From contig CM073327.1 of the NCBI GenBank assembly GCA_037043015.1, positions 7,670,727 through 7,734,726 of the forward strand: 64,000 nt of DNA, written 5' to 3'. This DNA comes from Bryum argenteum (lineage: Eukaryota > Streptophyta > Bryopsida > Bryales > Bryaceae). The position numbers and the translations under genes were made by a program. Under the pieces are notes generated by a model. That model was not told the DNA's origin. It did not search any database and saw nothing but the letters and a program-made list of their open reading frames with translations. Positions 60,049 through 64,000 of this stretch are shown here, piece by piece. The stretch's first letter is position 1. Each line of letters opens with the position of its first letter.

Positions 60049-60796
60049 ATGAAAAACAACGAACTAGAAGACTTAGATGAGTCATTCTTCAACAACAAAC
60101 CTTCCATAATTCACTGGCAGTGTACACAGAAGCCACCTTCCAGTACTGGGGCGTGGAAGCCGCAACCGCCAGTCAGTCCACAGAAGGTGGTTGAGATTGC
60201 GCCGGATACTTCCTTAACTTACTACTCATCTAAACCAGATAAAGAGCTCCAACCTTTGAGCAGGTCCCACAATGGGGCTCTAGTAATCTTCTCTCACAAT
60301 TTCATAATAGCTTCTCATGCGGCAATAGTAATCTTCGCTCACAATTGCATGATAGTTTCGCGTGTGCACAGTAATACCACATACTCACTGCAAACATTAT
60401 AACCTTCTCATTTCTATGCACCGTTTTAGAAACATCTATGTTTCAATTTCAAAAATTCAGGAGTCATTGTAAAAATATCTGATTCGATTTGCTCTATCTT
60501 TCTGCTGATTTTCCCATGCATAATACTTGATTGCACTAGGAACATTCCCTGTCGGTTTCCTGTTGCTTGAGCCATTATTGGACACCTTACTCTACTGCAT
60601 CATTGCCAAACTACGTTTAGTCAATTTCAGCAGGTACTGTACCAATGTCAGTGACAGACATGGTCATCTGAAAATGGTGACGCTCGACATTCAAATCTCA
60701 ATCACAGCGAAGCCAACTCAAGCTATCAGGCCGACTTCTCGGGCTCCGAATCGAGTTTATTTCGTAGACTTTCGTTCTCACCAGCAACAGTACTGA
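60049..60796 (+). other. Possible gene fragment
   Basis: Two plus-strand frames (60049-60402 and 60527-60796) have protein-like composition. They include an acceptor-like TTTCAGCAG before YCTNVSDRHGH and a C-terminal stretch LDIQISITAKPTQAIRPTSR. This faintly recalls the GTIDINTTFILPIKVPREKP part of the C2 gene about 8 kb to the left. It could be a decayed paralogue piece. I would not call it a gene. Confidence 0.2.
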
Positions 60797-60886
60797 AGAG
60801 ACAAGGACCCGTCTGTCCGTTGCCAGAATACTTTTATACCAGGGACATGACGTGACAGATCCATGAAAGGGACAAAGACAGAAGTT

Positions 60887-61080
60887 TACTAATAGCGTAA
60901 ATTAGGATACAGACACAAAACCACTCGTGAGAAATGTGACATGACGATTCCGTAGACAGAATGAAAGAGGTGATGGCAGAATTTTCTAATAGCAACAACA
61001 GCTGTTCCGATTGAATGGAACACAAAAAAAATGATAGTAGTGTATATTAGATTACCTATACAAAACCACTCGTGAGAAAT
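60887..61080. repeat. Diverged duplication downstream of phytocyanin 2
   Basis: The word CAAAACCACTCGTGAGAAAT occurs twice (about 60917 and 61061), each preceded by a similar ATTAGRWTAC segment, with a period near 144 bp. It lies in the 3' flank of the minus-strand gene. Confidence 0.6.
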
Positions 61081-61169
61081 TATTGGTGTCGAGAAACTCC
61101 AAAGAATGTCAGGTTCCGGTGGCCCTCTATTGTCAGGCCGGCTGGCTAGCTACGAAAGAGTCTCTCGCT

Positions 61170-62283
61170 CTAAATCAGCAATGCGAGAGCAGCAACGAAA
61201 GCGGCTCCCACAAGCGCCAAAGAAGCTTGCAGAGAGTGGGCAGATGAGGGTGGAGGAGCCGTGGGCGGGGCCGACCCTACTGCGGGAGGAGTAGTGGCGC
61301 CAGAAGGACCAGGGACAGGGGCACCGGCAGGGACAGGAGTTGGTGCCATCTCAGGCCCGGCTGGAGTGGGTTCCTCCACCACTGGTGCAGGTCCAGGCAC
61401 TGGCGCTGGTCTGACGGGGGCAGGCGCGGGTGCTCTGACGGGAGGGGTGGCAGCAACTGGAGGTGGGGTCGCGACCGGGGGAGTGGCCGGAGGAGTGGCA
61501 GGAGGCGGGGTTGCAACTGCGGGAGGAGTAGCAGGAGGCGGGGTCGCGACTGGGGGAGGAGTGGCAGGTGGGGGTGTCGCGACGGGAGGAATTGCGGGTG
61601 GAGGAGTCGCGACGGGAGGGGGGGTCGCGACGGGAGGGGGAGTCGCCACAGGAGGAGTTGCGACGGGGGGAGTAGCAGCGGCGCCAGCCACGGTGACCTT
61701 CAACTTCATGCCCATGTCGCAGTGCTGAATAAATGAGCAGAGGAAGTAGTAATCTCCGGGTGTTGGCAGATTAATGGTATCCTTTCCAGACATGTACTTC
61801 TTTCCAGAGCTCCTCAAGCAACCGTTATATTCCGCTGCGGATACGACTTGAACGTCGTGTGCACCAGCCATGTACTCGAACACTGCATCGAGTAATATCC
61901 CATCAGTAAAGAACGAATCTGCTACACTACTAAACAGATACAGTGCAAAACTGAATTTCAACCATCGAGAGACATCTTCATCTGTCTTGATTGATAATGT
62001 GGGACTGCGTATTTGAAAAGTATATAGGAAAGTGCAGTCCATAGGAAAGTTTTAGCCATAGAAAAGTAATCGAAAGTGTGGGACACTCACCCAAGTTGTC
62101 CCCGGGAGCGAGTGTCTGCGCTGCGGACCACGTCTCGTAGTAAGTCACATCAGTTCCAGGAGGGTAGTCCCACTTCTGCGAATCGCCGCCAACGACGACA
62201 TCCTTCGCTGCAACTGCTTGTAAAACAGCGAACACGGCTACCACAAGGAGGATAGCCTTAGCATTGCCTCTTCCCTGCGCCAT
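61170..62283 (-). CDS. Uclacyanin-like phytocyanin with (ATPP-V)n tail
   Basis: Two exons, 62283-62091 and 61882-61170, joined in phase 1 (GDNLG|..VFEY), giving 301 residues. The signal peptide is ILLVVAVFAVLQAVAA. The cupredoxin domain is KDVVVGGDSQKWDYPPG, FEYMAGAHDVQVV (His), C in NGCLRS, and FLCSFIQHCDMGM with Cys, His and axial Met ligands. The tail is built from TPPVATPP-type repeats, a good substrate for prolyl hydroxylation and arabinogalactan attachment. A hydrophobic C-terminus (SLALVGAAFVAALALLI) after small residues suggests a GPI anchor. The intron position equals that of 54601-55816, so the two are paralogues by duplication. A leader intron precedes the start codon. Confidence 0.94.
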
Positions 62284-62950
62284 CTCGGTTCGGTACAAAT
62301 TCAACCTGCAAAACACGTCGAAAACAATCAATGGAACAATCTCATAAACCTCGGGACAATCCCCTCCGCATTGTCGAAAACCACAATCGTCCTACTTCTA
62401 CATGAATAGAACCAAAACTACCCATGTCACATGCTTCTAACGTAAATAACTATATCTCACCGGCACTAACAACACCAACAACCCCGATCAGACCATCCTC
62501 AGAATCTCCAAAGAGAACGAAGCCCTCAATCTAGAACCCCACAGGTCAATCGACCAACACCGTAACGGCACACGATAGTCTAGGAAACAGAGGAACGATA
62601 TCAAAACCGATAGCTGACCTTCAGATACCTATCTACTATCACCGACCTGAAACCCCTCGCAATAATGAAAGCAACCTAGGACAGATACGATACTAGCAGC
62701 ACAGGTCAAATGCGATGCTAGCAATAACAGGTGATTGAGGTCTCACCTCCGCAGAGGTGAAGAAGCAATGCGGTTCGCGCTCCCAGGAGCTTGTATTGAT
62801 CGATCGCCTGTTTCCAGCTCCTTTGAGGCGGTGTACGATCGAGGTGGTGAGCTTGGTTCAAGTTGCAAGTAGCAAAGTAGCGCTGCTGCTAGTGCTACTG
62901 ATGAGGGGGAGAAAGAGCGGTGGTGGGGTTTTAGAGAAGAGCGTGAAAGC
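62284..62950 (-). promoter_or_regulatory. Leader with 5'UTR intron of phytocyanin 2
   Basis: Upstream of the start codon the minus strand shows a good acceptor (TTTTGCAG) at 62306 and a good donor (GCGGAG/GTGAGA) at 62746, enclosing a 441-bp leader intron. The GC-rich leader exon lies right of 62747, where a 129-residue frame without features overlaps it. Leader introns often raise expression in plants. Confidence 0.5.
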
Positions 62951-63217
62951 AGGCGCAGTGGCCGGATAGGGCGGGCTGCCGGTTTCCTGGCTGTGACCGT
63001 GGGCCTTCGCTGACTGCTAGGATGGATGGAGCCGTAGCTTGTTGCAGCTTGCGGCCAGGCTGGTGCCCTGCTTAGGTATGGAGCGCACGCGAACTTTACC
63101 GCGTTTCCCACCGGCTTCCTTTTCCCCTTCACTACGCCAGGGCAGTTGATTTACCGGCCCATCCCCCGGTATTTCTGATGACAGTGAAAGTACCGTTTGA
63201 CTGGCTATCCAGACTAA

Positions 63218-63787
63218 GGCCCAGTTTATACTTGGGGCCCGATTGAGGGCCGGCCCAAACTCTCCAATTTTCAACCAATAGGATTGCTCGATTCTCTCAA
63301 ATCGGGCCCAAGGGTTTTATACTAGGGCCGGTCCCAAGCATGAACATATCCTACATGGCAGCTTATGTGGCAATAATTTGGCGCCAAATCTTTGGGCCTA
63401 TGTGGTGTAATCGGGACAAGGTTTTCCTTGACCCGAAGATGAAACTTGGGCCCGAATGTCCACCTCCGTTGGATTCTTTCAATCCCCACCGTCCATCAAA
63501 AGGACAAAGAATCGCAATTAACGAACTCGGAGATCGCAGAATCCGAACTGGAGAGAAGCATGCAAGCAGGGTCCGAAGAATGTGGCGGCTGCAGTTGGTG
63601 GCGAGATTGTCGACCCCAATCCATGTCCCGGCGGATCCCACCGTTCTCTCACTCACCCATCCAGCCAACCATAAGGAGTTTACATGCCCCTGGGCTGGAT
63701 CCCGAAGGTCAGGCCCGATTGGAGGCTGAAAGGTCCCCAAATCAGGACCGCCTTCGGGCCGGCCCCTGTTCGTGTATAAACTCGCCC
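63218..63787. mobile_element. PIF/Harbinger-like non-autonomous element
   Basis: 570 bp. The left end is GGCCCAGTTTATAC and the right end, reverse complemented, is GGGCGAGTTTATAC. TAA is on both sides (63215-63217, 63788-63790). A 3-bp TAA/TTA duplication with GGG/GGC ends is the Harbinger signature. The interior is GC-richer, with several GGGCCCR and GGCCGG words. Overlapping open frames (63340-63790) have no transposase motif. Confidence 0.78.
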
Positions 63788-64000
63788 TAACTATGCAATT
63801 TAGTGCTATCTACACTCTTCTCTTTTCAACTTAGTAGCCAGACTACCGTTCAAATCCATAATTTTCGCTTCCAAGTGTACATGTCTCTGTTGTGGATAAA
63901 TCGTAGAGATCTAGGTAAAACTCAGTTCAGTTCCAGACATGGATATTTCACCACCATTGTTTTCTGAGAACATATGCAACTTTGTACAACGATATCAATA

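Noticed and set aside
61261-61728. Gly-rich protein on the plus strand
   Set aside because: Antisense of the ATPPV repeats of phytocyanin 2.
63340-63790. Frames inside the right-edge element
   Set aside because: Overlap on both strands, no transposase motif.

Overview
The window is nuclear DNA of a land plant. The evidence is spliceosomal introns with GT..AG ends, an intronless plant-type 60S protein L27a gene with a telo-box leader, a trihelix-like transcription factor, two uclacyanin-type phytocyanins with Pro-rich arabinogalactan-like tails, an MscS-like (MSL) channel relic, and plant DNA transposon families. I cannot name the species. A bryophyte or another seed-free plant is a guess, not a result.

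Layout, left to right. 4-5062 (minus) holds one large gene, cut by the window edge, which I rebuilt from five exons with matching phases. It encodes a Ser/Lys/acid-rich protein with a heptapeptide minisatellite. 5063-12072 is gene-free and carries small transposons. 12073-14123 (minus) is a six-exon HIT-family hydrolase rebuilt exon by exon, and 15511-15951 (minus) is RPL27A. 16300-29640 is a gene-poor block of TTAA-flanked elements, a tandem array with Helitron-like ends, a Stowaway MITE, CACTA-type MITEs and a long hairpin. 31017-32258 (plus) is a trihelix/Myb-SANT-like factor under a GC-rich leader. 34452-36997 contains an orphan transporter-like exon and a RING-H2 pseudogene.

38151-44749 (minus) is an MSL-type mechanosensitive channel pseudogene. 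A 5280-bp hAT transposon sits inside one of its coding exons, flanked by a perfect 8-bp target duplication. 50394-53867 (plus) is a ten-exon gene for a protein with two C2-like regions. 54601-55816 and 61170-62283 (both minus) are paralogous phytocyanins with the same intron position. Between them lies an old, broken Ty1/copia fossil bracketed by two MITEs. The right edge holds a Harbinger-like element.

The most distinctive content is the set of small DNA elements whose ends and target duplications can be read directly. One is a roughly 622-bp family with GGG..CCC ends and 4-bp duplications, with two of its three copies inside introns. Another is a set of CCC(T/C)-ended elements flanked by TTAA (piggyBac-like), two of which share a single TTAA. 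The third is the tandem Helitron-like array. No bacterial-type operons or CRISPR arrays are present, I saw no tRNA or rRNA genes, and I found no clear new multi-gene system.
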